This document shows, piece by piece, positions 32,851 to 40,519 of a DNA stretch of 53,358 nucleotides. The stretch lies in NCBI GenBank assembly GCA_964436635.1, contig CAYTDM010000015.1, positions 1 through 53,358 of the forward strand. Reading direction: 5' to 3'. This DNA is from DASRQK01 sp964436635 (GTDB lineage: Bacteria; Bacteroidota; Bacteroidia; Sphingobacteriales; Sphingobacteriaceae). The translations under genes were made by a program, and so were the position numbers. Positions within the stretch are counted from its first letter, which is position 1. Every line of letters begins with the position of its first letter. The notes beneath the pieces are model-generated. The model was not told the origin of the DNA, did not search any database, and was given only the letters and a program-made list of their open reading frames with translations.

Positions 32851-33009
32851 GGATTTCGATTTTTCCTGGCCACTTCTGTCAGCAGCTGCGCAACTACACC
32901 CTTTCCCACAGCCTTCCTTTTTGTTTACGGGCCATACTTGGCGGTATAAATAGCCGATCGCCACGATAAACAAGAGGAATATGATGAGATATTGAATCCA
33001 CTCAGCCAT
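32842..33009 (-). CDS. FeoB-associated Cys-rich membrane protein
   Basis: A 55-residue protein: MAEWIQYLIIFLLFIVAIGY forms one transmembrane helix, then YRQVWPVNKKEG leads into a Cys-rich tail, GCGKGCSCAAADR. This is the layout of the small FeoB-associated Cys-rich membrane proteins, which replace FeoC in many bacteria and may sense or pass iron. It lies 81 bases after feoB on the same strand, completing a feoA-feoB-Cys-rich order. Its 3' end overlaps recO by nine bases. It is too short for usual ORF cut-offs. Confidence 0.88.
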   Translation of the reverse strand: MAEWIQYLIIFLLFIVAIGYLYRQVWPVNKKEGCGKGCSCAAADRSGQEKSKSLS

Positions 33010-33090
33010 TTGTTAAACATTTAAAAGCATAAAACTTAAATATTTATATTTTTAAAGTTACGCATTTATTTAATTATAAACAACTTGCAT

Positions 33091-35193
33091 TTATTTAAGC
33101 AATTGGTACGCAATAAACGAAACCAAATACGCCAACCCAGTCATAAAGAATAATTGGATTAAAGTCCACTTCCAGGATCCTGTTTCTTTTTTAACGATCG
33201 CGATCGTCGCCATGCATTGCATCGCAAACGCATAAAATAATAACAAGGAAATTCCTGAAGCGAATTGGTAAGCGGGCTGTCCCGTGGATCGGTTTATTTC
33301 GCTTTTCATTCGAATTAATAGACTGTTTTTTTGTTCCTGATCTTCAATGTCCACCTCGTCTCCTAAACTATAAACCACGGCCATGGTAGCGACAAACACT
33401 TCTCGCGCTGCAAAAGAGGCAATTAATCCAATGCCCATTTTCCAATCGTAACCCAATGGAGCGATAATCGGCTCAATACCTCTTCCCATATACCCTAAGA
33501 AAGAATGTTCTAACTGAAAAGCGCTAATTTCCTGTGTTAAATCTTCTGGAGCTATGTTTGGATGTTCACTCATTACATACTGTTCAGCGTTCGAAAATTT
33601 ATCGTTTGGCCCAAAATTTCCCAACACCCATAACACCACCGCCATGGCTAAAATTATTTTTCCTGCACCGATTAAGAAACCCATGGATTTTTCCCAAACA
33701 TGAATCCCTACGTTTTTCCAGTCAGGGATTTTATAGGTGGGCAACTCAAATATTAAGTAAGTACTGCGGATGCTTTTTATGATTTTATTTAGTAGCCAAG
33801 CAGAGAACAGCGCTCCTATTAAGCCTATCACATACATGGCGAATAAGGCCAATCCTTGGTAGCCCAACCCGAAAACTTCTCCTTCCGGAATCACTAAAGC
33901 GATGATCACGATATAGATGGGCAGCCTGGCAGAACAGGTCATAAAAGGCGTTACCAAAATAGTTAACAAGCGCTCTTTTGGATTTTCAATGTTTCTCGCA
34001 GACATGACGGCCGGAATGGCACAAGCTGCGCCCGACATTAACGGGATGACTGATTTCCCGTTTAAGCCATAAGGCTTTAACCAGCGATCCATTAAAAACA
34101 CCACTCGACTCATGTACCCTGACTCCTCCATGATGGACAAAAACAGAAATAGGATGACGATTTGCGGCAAGAAAATGACGATTCCTCCCACTCCAGTGAT
34201 TAAACCATCGATTAACAAGGAAGTTAATGGCCCTTCAGGCATGGTTTCGTGTAAATAACTCGTCAAGCCTCCAAACAACGCATCGATGCCGTCCATAAAA
34301 GGAGCCGACCAAGCGAATATTGCTTGGAAAATAAGAATAAGTAAACCGAAAAATATAAAATACCCAAACACGGGATGCAATAATAAACGGTCAATGGCGT
34401 TGGTATTTGATAAAGTTTTATTCTCTTTTTTCTTAAAAAAACTAGGTAAAGCTTCCTGAATAATACGCCCGCGAATCACCGCTTCTTGCTTTTGCAAATC
34501 TTGCGCAGTGAAACCGTGTTGTTCACGAATGGTGCTGAGTCCTTTTTGTTGATCGGCCGAAGTGCTCGCCACGTCATCTTGAGCTAAGAGCTGCCAAGTT
34601 TTATACTCGGTAGAGAGCGGAAAAAGTTTTTTGGCTTCTTCCATTGCAGGAAGGAGGTCGTCCGGAATGGGAAAAGAATTAAAATAAGCTTGTGGTCGGG
34701 TGTTTAAATGCCTTAATAATGTTTTGACTCCTTCTCCAGACCGCGAATTGGTTAAGAATACGGTGGTTTTTAGGTACTTTTCCAGCTGCGCAACATCTAT
34801 CTCAATTCCTTTTTGAATCGATTCGTCCATCATGTTCAGCACGAAATACGCGGGAAGCCCCATTTCTCTTACCTGTTGGTACAGTAAGATGCCTCGCTTA
34901 ATCGTGGCAGGTTCAGTCACCACAAGTACTAAATCAGGGTGCAGCTCATTTTTCGGATTACTTAAGGTGTCAAACACGATTTCTTCATCCAAGGAGGTGG
35001 GGTAGATCGAATAAGTACCAGGCAGATCAACGATTTGATAATTTGTGCCTTCAATTTTCACGGATCCCACGCGTTTTTCCACAGTCACGCCAGGGTAATT
35101 CCCTACTTTGTGATTTAACTTTGTAATTCTATTAAATAAAGAGGTTTTCCCTACGTTTGGATTCCCAACGAGTGCAATGACTGGATGCTTCAT
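33091..35193 (-). CDS. feoB: Ferrous iron transport protein B
   Basis: Inner-membrane Fe2+ transporter with an N-terminal G-protein domain. G1 is LVGNPNVGKTSLFN, G3 is VDLPGTYS, and Bacteroidota-typical NMMDES serves as G4. The membrane part has two Gate-type repeats, with GSGAACAIPAVMSAR-like sequence (read MSGAACAIPAVMSARNI) and ASFAAREVFVATMAVVY. Length 700 is typical. It overlaps feoA by four bases. Repression by Fur in iron-replete cells is expected from the family, but I did not identify a Fur box. Confidence 0.96.
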   Translation of the reverse strand: MKHPVIALVGNPNVGKTSLFNRITKLNHKVGNYPGVTVEKRVGSVKIEGTNYQIVDLPGTYSIYPTSLDEEIVFDTLSNPKNELHPDLVLVVTEPATIKRGILLYQQVREMGLPAYFVLNMMDESIQKGIEIDVAQLEKYLKTTVFLTNSRSGEGVKTLLRHLNTRPQAYFNSFPIPDDLLPAMEEAKKLFPLSTEYKTWQLLAQDDVASTSADQQKGLSTIREQHGFTAQDLQKQEAVIRGRIIQEALPSFFKKKENKTLSNTNAIDRLLLHPVFGYFIFFGLLILIFQAIFAWSAPFMDGIDALFGGLTSYLHETMPEGPLTSLLIDGLITGVGGIVIFLPQIVILFLFLSIMEESGYMSRVVFLMDRWLKPYGLNGKSVIPLMSGAACAIPAVMSARNIENPKERLLTILVTPFMTCSARLPIYIVIIALVIPEGEVFGLGYQGLALFAMYVIGLIGALFSAWLLNKIIKSIRSTYLIFELPTYKIPDWKNVGIHVWEKSMGFLIGAGKIILAMAVVLWVLGNFGPNDKFSNAEQYVMSEHPNIAPEDLTQEISAFQLEHSFLGYMGRGIEPIIAPLGYDWKMGIGLIASFAAREVFVATMAVVYSLGDEVDIEDQEQKNSLLIRMKSEINRSTGQPAYQFASGISLLLFYAFAMQCMATIAIVKKETGSWKWTLIQLFFMTGLAYLVSFIAYQLLK

Positions 35194-35435
35194 ATTGCTT
35201 TCCGTATAATAATAATTGAACGAGCCTCAGATTTCCTTATTGCTATTAAAGTGTCATTTTCAAGCACTTGAATGCATATTGGACCATTAAATGGTGCTTT
35301 ATGTTGCAACATGATTTTTGCGCCAGGCTGTAAACCTAATTCATAGAATTTAGCCGGCAATAATTCAGACGTATAATGAGATATTTCTGCCAATTCGCCA
35401 CAATGTAGGCCATTCAGGTCATCTAATTCATGCAT
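35190..35435 (-). CDS. feoA: Ferrous iron transport protein A
   Basis: An 81-residue SH3-like cytoplasmic partner of FeoB. The pattern LPAKFYELGLQPGAKI followed by PICIQVLENDTLIAIRKSEA is diagnostic. It is the first gene of the feo operon and its stop overlaps the feoB start by four bases. The region to the right (35436-35544) is a divergent promoter region shared with a helicase gene. Confidence 0.93.
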   Translation of the reverse strand: MHELDDLNGLHCGELAEISHYTSELLPAKFYELGLQPGAKIMLQHKAPFNGPICIQVLENDTLIAIRKSEARSIIIIRKAI

Positions 35436-35496
35436 ATTTTAGCGGGTTCTATAGCGTTAAAGATTGCTCACACAAACATAAATAAAATTATTCTGC

Positions 35497-35504
35497 TATC
35501 TTTG
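35497..35504 (+). promoter_or_regulatory. -7 element upstream of helicase
   Basis: TATCTTTG fits TAnnTTTG exactly, 40 bases before the GTG start of the helicase gene. No TTG box is seen at the usual distance. Confidence 0.55.
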
Positions 35505-35544
35505 TTCATTCAGGTGAATTTCGAAAATTCATTAAAAGATAAGC

Positions 35545-37476
35545 GTGACCGACCCTTTAGAAATCCAAACTGACAACGAAGCATTTAAGTATGCCGTTTC
35601 ATTCGTAAATCAATCTAACAGTTTGCTTTTTTTGACTGGAAAAGCAGGGACGGGTAAAACCACTTTTCTTCGATATATCCGCCATCACACCCATAAAAAA
35701 TTAGTCGTAGCTGCCCCAACCGGAGTAGCGGCCATGAACGCAGGGGGCATGACCTTGCATTCGCTGTTTTGGCTGCCGTTCGGACTATATGTCCCGGAAG
35801 AGTGGCCACATTTTTCACTCGATTCAGAAGCGTCTATATATGACAAAAAGCGTTTGTTTGGCAAACTAAAATTAACCACCAAAAAGCGCGCATTATTAAG
35901 AGAAATCGAACTATTAATCATCGATGAAGTGTCCATGGTGCGCGCAGACCTGTTGGATGCGATCGATGTCATTCTAAAATCCGTTCGTAGAGATGCTCGA
36001 CCTTTTGGCGGCTTGCAAGTGGTGTTCATAGGCGATTTGAATCAATTGCCTCCTGTAGTTCGGGATTCTGAATGGAAGATCATGTCTTCTTATTATGCCA
36101 GTCCGTACTTTTTCGAAGCAAAGGCCTTAAAGCAACAGCCACTCATCTCGATTTCTTTGGACAAAGTGTATAGACAAAGCGACGCAACATTCATTGAGTT
36201 GCTTAACAGCATTCGGAATAATACTTGCGACGCGCAGCAATTAGAGCAGTTGAATGCCTATTATCAACCTGATTTTGTCCCACCCGAAAACGAACACTTT
36301 ATCACATTGACTACCCACAATGCACGTGCCGACGAAATCAATAAAAAGGCCCTGGAAGCATTGCCTGGAAAATTAGAAGTTTTAAAAGCCAAGATTAAAG
36401 GGGATTTCAGCGCTTCGCAATATCCCGTCGAGACCGAACTGGCCTTAAAAGTCGGCGCACAAGTCATGTTTATTCGGAACGATAGTGGAGAAGACCGGAA
36501 ATATTACAATGGAAAAATTGGTCAAGTGATGCACATCGATTCTTCGGGTGATTCCTTAATCATCGGTTTCCCAAAATCCACAGGATTTACAGAGAAGGCG
36601 AATTTTGGCGCGGGCGCATACGAGGAAATTCGGAAAAAGGCAACGGAAATTGGTGATACGATCGAAGTAAAACGGGAAGTTTGGGAGAATATCCACTATA
36701 ATTATAATCAAGACAAAGACGAGATTGCAGAAGATGTTTTAGGCACTTTTTCTCAATTTCCATTGCGCCTCGCATGGGCGATTACCATTCATAAAAGTCA
36801 AGGCCTCACATTTGATCGAGCGATCGTGGATGCGGGAGCCTCTTTTGCCCCTGGCCAAGTATATGTGGCCTTAAGCCGATTGACCTCATTGGAAGGATTG
36901 GTGTTAAAAAGTAAAATTGCTCCTTTTAATATTCATGTGGAATCAGCGATCGAGCAGTTTTCCCAGCAATTTCTTCGATCTGAAGAGTACGAAGGGGCGC
37001 TTACTTCTTCCCAACAATCCTATTTAAGTCAATTATTATTGGAATCTTTCCAATGGCATGCCTTAACAGAAGCGATGCGGGAGGAGTTGGAACGGCTAAA
37101 AACTCGAAACATTCCTCAGCTTTCTGATGCTGAACTGGTATTACAGTCGGTGTATGATAAATTGGTAGCCCAAGAAACAGTCGCGATAAAGTTCAGTAGA
37201 CAATTGCAGTTGCTTCAAAAAGAAGGCGATCAAGGGTATGTGCAGATCTTTGAACGTGTGCAAAAAGCAGTAGAATGGTTTTTGCCCGACTTAAAACAAG
37301 AAGTCTTGGAACCTTTGAATCAACACATCGAAGTTTGGGGGACCAAAAAACGCACAAAAAAATACCTGCAAGATTTACAAGCCATCGAACTACTCATAAG
37401 CAGAAAAAAAACTCAATTAGAACAATGCGAGGGAATTGCAAGAAATTTGGCAAAAACAGTATCTTTGCAGGCATGA
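35545..37476 (+). CDS. PIF1-like DNA helicase
   Basis: Superfamily 1B helicase. Walker A is TGKAGTGKTTFLRYI, then APTGVAAMNAGGMTLHSLF (motif Ia). Walker B is LLIIDEVSMVRADLLD; motif III is GLQVVFIGDLNQLPPVV. The C-terminal helicase motif is AWAITIHKSQGLTFDRAIVD followed by YVALSRLTSLEGLVLKS. The last ~150 residues are helical and lack known motifs. Length 643 is moderate for bacterial PIF1. The start is GTG at 35545; no closer ATG is compatible. Its stop codon overlaps the ATG of the ATP synthase operon's first gene (ATGA), and a promoter for that operon lies within its 3' end. PIF1 helicases unwind structured DNA such as G-quadruplexes; the role here is inferred. Confidence 0.88.
   Translation: MTDPLEIQTDNEAFKYAVSFVNQSNSLLFLTGKAGTGKTTFLRYIRHHTHKKLVVAAPTGVAAMNAGGMTLHSLFWLPFGLYVPEEWPHFSLDSEASIYDKKRLFGKLKLTTKKRALLREIELLIIDEVSMVRADLLDAIDVILKSVRRDARPFGGLQVVFIGDLNQLPPVVRDSEWKIMSSYYASPYFFEAKALKQQPLISISLDKVYRQSDATFIELLNSIRNNTCDAQQLEQLNAYYQPDFVPPENEHFITLTTHNARADEINKKALEALPGKLEVLKAKIKGDFSASQYPVETELALKVGAQVMFIRNDSGEDRKYYNGKIGQVMHIDSSGDSLIIGFPKSTGFTEKANFGAGAYEEIRKKATEIGDTIEVKREVWENIHYNYNQDKDEIAEDVLGTFSQFPLRLAWAITIHKSQGLTFDRAIVDAGASFAPGQVYVALSRLTSLEGLVLKSKIAPFNIHVESAIEQFSQQFLRSEEYEGALTSSQQSYLSQLLLESFQWHALTEAMREELERLKTRNIPQLSDAELVLQSVYDKLVAQETVAIKFSRQLQLLQKEGDQGYVQIFERVQKAVEWFLPDLKQEVLEPLNQHIEVWGTKKRTKKYLQDLQAIELLISRKKTQLEQCEGIARNLAKTVSLQA
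37460..37467 (+). promoter_or_regulatory. Promoter of the ATP synthase operon inside helicase gene
   Basis: TATCTTTG matches TAnnTTTG, with a TTG 21 bases upstream (37436-37438), the best -33/-7 pair in the window. It lies inside the helicase gene and ends five bases before the ATG of the AtpI-like gene, so the mRNA may be leaderless. Confidence 0.6.
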
Positions 37477-37877
37477 AACAAAAGGAGACCAGCCTACTTG
37501 GCTTCTTCATCGCATTTACCGGATATGCTACACTTTTGGGTGGACTGGCCTCATTTCTTCAATCTTGGTTCGCACCCACTCAAATATTAAGCCCGAACTT
37601 TTGGTTGTTACTTATCTTTCTATATTTTTTAACAATCATTGTCTATTTTTTGTCAGTTTTAGGCCTTAAAAAAGGGGCAGAGGCGGGTGTAATTTCTATT
37701 CTTGGGGGCATTGTAATCAAGTTTTTATTGGCTGCATCCCTGTTTTTAGTCATCTTAATGAAAAGCAGTGAAAATCAAACAGTTCTGGGTTTAAACTTTT
37801 TTTCATTATATTTAGCGTTTACGGTCTTTGAAGTTATCATTTTGTTGCGTAAATTGCGCCACCAAAATAAAAAGTAA
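37473..37877 (+). CDS. AtpI-like membrane protein of the ATP synthase operon
   Basis: A 134-residue membrane protein with about four hydrophobic helices and no signal peptide, starting MKQKETSLLGFFIAFTGYA and ending RHQNKK. Its position right before the a subunit fits AtpI/UncI, a rotor-ring assembly chaperone, but sequence identity is too faint to call it firmly. The start at 37473 overlaps the helicase stop (ATGA); a longer frame from 37275 only reads through helicase sequence. It is the first gene of the F0F1 operon, 14 bases before atpB. Confidence 0.7.
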   Translation: MKQKETSLLGFFIAFTGYATLLGGLASFLQSWFAPTQILSPNFWLLLIFLYFLTIIVYFLSVLGLKKGAEAGVISILGGIVIKFLLAASLFLVILMKSSENQTVLGLNFFSLYLAFTVFEVIILLRKLRHQNKK

Positions 37878-37891
37878 AAAATACGTATTAA

Positions 37892-38998
37892 ATGGAATTT
37901 AGGCTCTTTTCTTCTTCAATAAAAGTCATCTCATCTCTAATTTTTGCACTTTTTGTTGGTTTTTCGACCGTGAAGGCTGCAGAATCTCCTGTATCGAAGG
38001 AAGGAGAGAAAGAATTTGATATCACTGGATTTATCTTCCACCACATTGCCGATGCCCATGAATTTACCATTTTTGGGAAGGATGACAGCTGGTTTGGATT
38101 GCATTTGCCAGTAATTTTATGGACCGACCAAGGTCTTGTGTCTTTTTCTTCTAAAGAATTTAAGTTAGATGGAGAAGCAAAGAAAGTCGTAGAGAAAAAC
38201 GGACAGCGTTTTACACGTTATCATGGAAAAATCTACTACGCAAATCCTCAGGCAGCTGCAGACGGCAAGTACATTACTTACGATTCAGATCACAAAGTAA
38301 CCAATGTTCGTCCAATGGATTTTTCGATTACTAAAAATGTATTCACCATTTTATTATCGGTTGTTTCATTGTTAATGATCTTTATTAGCGTGGCAAATTC
38401 TTACAAAAAACGCGCAGGTAAATCTCCAAAAGGCTTGCAATCATTTATAGAACCGATTATTTTATTTGTGCGCGATGAAATCGCAAAACCAAATTTGGGA
38501 CACAAATATGAGCGTTACATGCCGTATTTATTGACCGTGTTTTTCTTTATCTGGTTCAATAACATGTTGGGCTTGGTGCCATTTTTTCCTGGCTCCGCAA
38601 ACGTGACTGGAAACATCGCCGTGACCATGGTCTTGGCAGCAATTACCTTGTTGATTATTTTGTTCAGCGGGAATAAAAATTATTGGGGTCACATTTTCAA
38701 TCCTCCGGTGCCTTGGTGGTTAAAACCATTGATGATCCCTGTAGAGATTGTAGGGGTGTTCACCAAACCTTTTGCGTTAATGATTCGTTTGTTTGCAAAC
38801 ATTACCGCAGGACACATCTTGGTATTATCCTTATTGTGTTTAATATTTATCTTTAACTCCTTAGCGATTGCGCCAGCATCGATTATTTTTGTGATTTTCA
38901 TCGGATTAATCGAATTGTTAGTAGCCTTTATTCAAGCCTTTATCTTTACGATTTTATCGGCCTTGTTTATCGGAATGGCGATTGAAGATCATCACTAA
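37892..38998 (+). CDS. atpB: ATP synthase F0 subunit a
   Basis: Integral membrane stator with the proton half-channels. The essential arginine helix is PFALMIRLFANITAGH, followed by FIGLIELLVAFIQAFIF. At 368 residues it is longer than E. coli AtpB because of an N-terminal extension of about 140 residues. This starts with a signal-peptide-like helix ending STVKAAES and carries a predicted periplasmic segment; Bacteroidota a subunits commonly show this. It is followed by a 17-base tandem repeat, then atpE. Confidence 0.95.
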   Translation: MEFRLFSSSIKVISSLIFALFVGFSTVKAAESPVSKEGEKEFDITGFIFHHIADAHEFTIFGKDDSWFGLHLPVILWTDQGLVSFSSKEFKLDGEAKKVVEKNGQRFTRYHGKIYYANPQAAADGKYITYDSDHKVTNVRPMDFSITKNVFTILLSVVSLLMIFISVANSYKKRAGKSPKGLQSFIEPIILFVRDEIAKPNLGHKYERYMPYLLTVFFFIWFNNMLGLVPFFPGSANVTGNIAVTMVLAAITLLIILFSGNKNYWGHIFNPPVPWWLKPLMIPVEIVGVFTKPFALMIRLFANITAGHILVLSLLCLIFIFNSLAIAPASIIFVIFIGLIELLVAFIQAFIFTILSALFIGMAIEDHH

Positions 38999-39004
38999 AA
39001 TGTG

Positions 39005-39038
39005 TTAGAATTAGAGGAGTATTAGAATTAGAACAGTA
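39005..39038. repeat. 17-base tandem repeat in the atpB-atpE gap
   Basis: TTAGAATTAGAGGAGTA (39005-39021) is followed by TTAGAATTAGAACAGTA (39022-39038). The period of 17 is the same as at 3487 and 29111. It begins 7 bases after the atpB stop. Confidence 0.75.
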
Positions 39039-39067
39039 TTGTTAAATTATATATAAATTAAATTAAA

Positions 39068-39283
39068 ATGGAACCAGTAGATCCAATTTCATTAGCAGCT
39101 ATCGGAGCAGGTTTAGCTGCGATCGGCGCAGGTTTAGGTATCGGTAAAATCGGTGGATCAGCGATGGAATCTATCGCTCGTCAGCCAGAGGCTGCCTCTA
39201 AAATTCAAACTGCGATGTTAATCGCTGCAGCCTTTATCGAGGCGGTTGCGTTATTCGCGGTGGTTGTTTCTTTGATCGCGTAA
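39068..39283 (+). CDS. atpE: ATP synthase F0 subunit c
   Basis: A 71-residue hairpin of two membrane helices forming the rotor ring. The glycine-rich first helix is followed by the RQP loop at 38-40 and the ion-binding Glu58 in AAFIEAVALF. The residues around Glu58 (no Ser/Thr after it, no Gln in helix 1) point to proton rather than sodium coupling. The gene is followed by a hairpin that may reduce read-through into atpF. Confidence 0.96.
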   Translation: MEPVDPISLAAIGAGLAAIGAGLGIGKIGGSAMESIARQPEAASKIQTAMLIAAAFIEAVALFAVVVSLIA

Positions 39284-39307
39284 TTCGCTTTCAATTACAA
39301 TCAAAAA

Positions 39308-39355
39308 TTAAAAGGAATCCGATTTTTGGGATTGCCAACTATCGGATTCTTTTAA
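39308..39355 (+). terminator. Hairpin between atpE and atpF
   Basis: TTAAAAGGAATCCGAT pairs with ATCGGATTCTTTTAA with a single bulged G. The T-rich side of the stem is followed by weakly T-rich sequence. It lies 25 bases after atpE within the operon and could be a partial terminator or mRNA stabiliser that keeps subunit c in excess. Confidence 0.65.
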
Positions 39356-39389
39356 TCAAATTTTGTAAATTATCTTAGGTTAACTATAT

Positions 39390-39884
39390 ATGGATTTACT
39401 TATCCCAGAAATTGGCTTAATTGTTTGGCATTCCATTGCCTTTTTATTGTTGATGTTTCTTTTAGCAAAATTTGCTTGGAAACCGGTCTTGAAATCAATT
39501 AAAGAACGCGAAGATTCTATTGACAATGCCTTGGCATCAGCAGAGAAAGCTAAAATTGAAATGGCTCGTTTGACTAGTGAGAACGAGGAGTTATTAAAAG
39601 CCGCTCGAATTGAACGCGATGCTATTTTAGCTGAAGCAAAAACATTAAAAGACCAAATTTTATCCGACGCAAAAGTTCAAGCACAAACAGAAGGTGCAAA
39701 ATTAATTGAACAAGCTAAGAAAGAAATTGACGATCAAAAGAAACGTGCAATGGCTGAAGTGAAAAATCAGGTATCTGAATTATCCTTAGTAATTGCTAAA
39801 AAAGTATTAGAACGTGAATTTGCGGATGAATCTAAACAAGAAGCCTTGGTTGCAGACTTGTTAAAAGATATCCGTTTAAACTAA
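39390..39884 (+). CDS. atpF: ATP synthase F0 subunit b
   Basis: Peripheral stalk subunit: one N-terminal membrane helix (about residues 8-28) followed by a long charged coiled coil (RLTSENEELLKAARIERDAI and beyond) that reaches F1. At 164 residues it is the usual length. It is followed by atpH after 18 bases. Confidence 0.95.
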   Translation: MDLLIPEIGLIVWHSIAFLLLMFLLAKFAWKPVLKSIKEREDSIDNALASAEKAKIEMARLTSENEELLKAARIERDAILAEAKTLKDQILSDAKVQAQTEGAKLIEQAKKEIDDQKKRAMAEVKNQVSELSLVIAKKVLEREFADESKQEALVADLLKDIRLN

Positions 39885-39902
39885 TTTTAGACGTTTATTA
39901 AT

Positions 39903-40448
39903 ATGTCAGAATTTAAAGTAGCTTCACGATATGCCAAAGCCCTCATCGATTTATCGATAGAGCAAGGAAATTTAGAAAACGTAAAGCAAGATATGGAGCA
40001 ATTCATTGGCGTTTTAAGAGCGAACAAAGAATTGCAGGCGGTGTTGAAAAATCCGATCATGAAGCAAGATAAGAAATTAGGAATCCTGTCTGCTTTATTC
40101 AAGGATAAAATTCACCCATCTATCATGGGCTTTTTTACCATTATGACTCGCAAAGGTCGTAGCGGCATTTTGTACGGAACGGCACAAGAATTCGTTCGTG
40201 AATATAATGAGTACAAAGGAATTGTTAAAGCAACTGTCACCTCTGCGAAAGCATTGACTGCAGAAAATTTTGATGCGATTAAATCCATTATATCCAAGGA
40301 ATTAAACGCAGAGATTATCTTAGAAAATGCCGTGAATCCAAATTTAATCGGAGGATTCGTTGTAAAGGTTGGTGACCGTCAGATCGACGCAAGCATTGCA
40401 GGCAAATTACATAAGCTTGAAAAGCATTTTGCTGCGCAAGTAAATTAA
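39903..40448 (+). CDS. atpH: ATP synthase F1 subunit delta
   Basis: Stator protein joining the b dimer to the top of F1. The helical N-terminal domain (ASRYAKALIDLSIEQG) and the C-terminal GGFVVKVGDRQIDASIAGKL block are diagnostic OSCP/delta features. 181 residues, typical. It ends with a copy of the over-represented word GCTGCGCAA. Confidence 0.95.
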   Translation: MSEFKVASRYAKALIDLSIEQGNLENVKQDMEQFIGVLRANKELQAVLKNPIMKQDKKLGILSALFKDKIHPSIMGFFTIMTRKGRSGILYGTAQEFVREYNEYKGIVKATVTSAKALTAENFDAIKSIISKELNAEIILENAVNPNLIGGFVVKVGDRQIDASIAGKLHKLEKHFAAQVN

Positions 40449-40519
40449 ATTTTGCGACGCGCAGAACCATAAAGAATTAGAATAATAAGAATAAGCAAAA
40501 CCACTAATAATAAAATAAT

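Noticed and set aside
37275..37472. Extended start of the AtpI-like gene from 37275 (200 residues)
   Set aside because: The extra residues are the helicase gene read in another frame and carry no domain or signal; the ATG at 37473 with its promoter and ATGA overlap explains the gene.
39068..39283. Sodium-coupled ATP synthase c subunit
   Set aside because: The ion-site residues around Glu58 lack the Ser/Thr and Gln signature of sodium-binding c rings.
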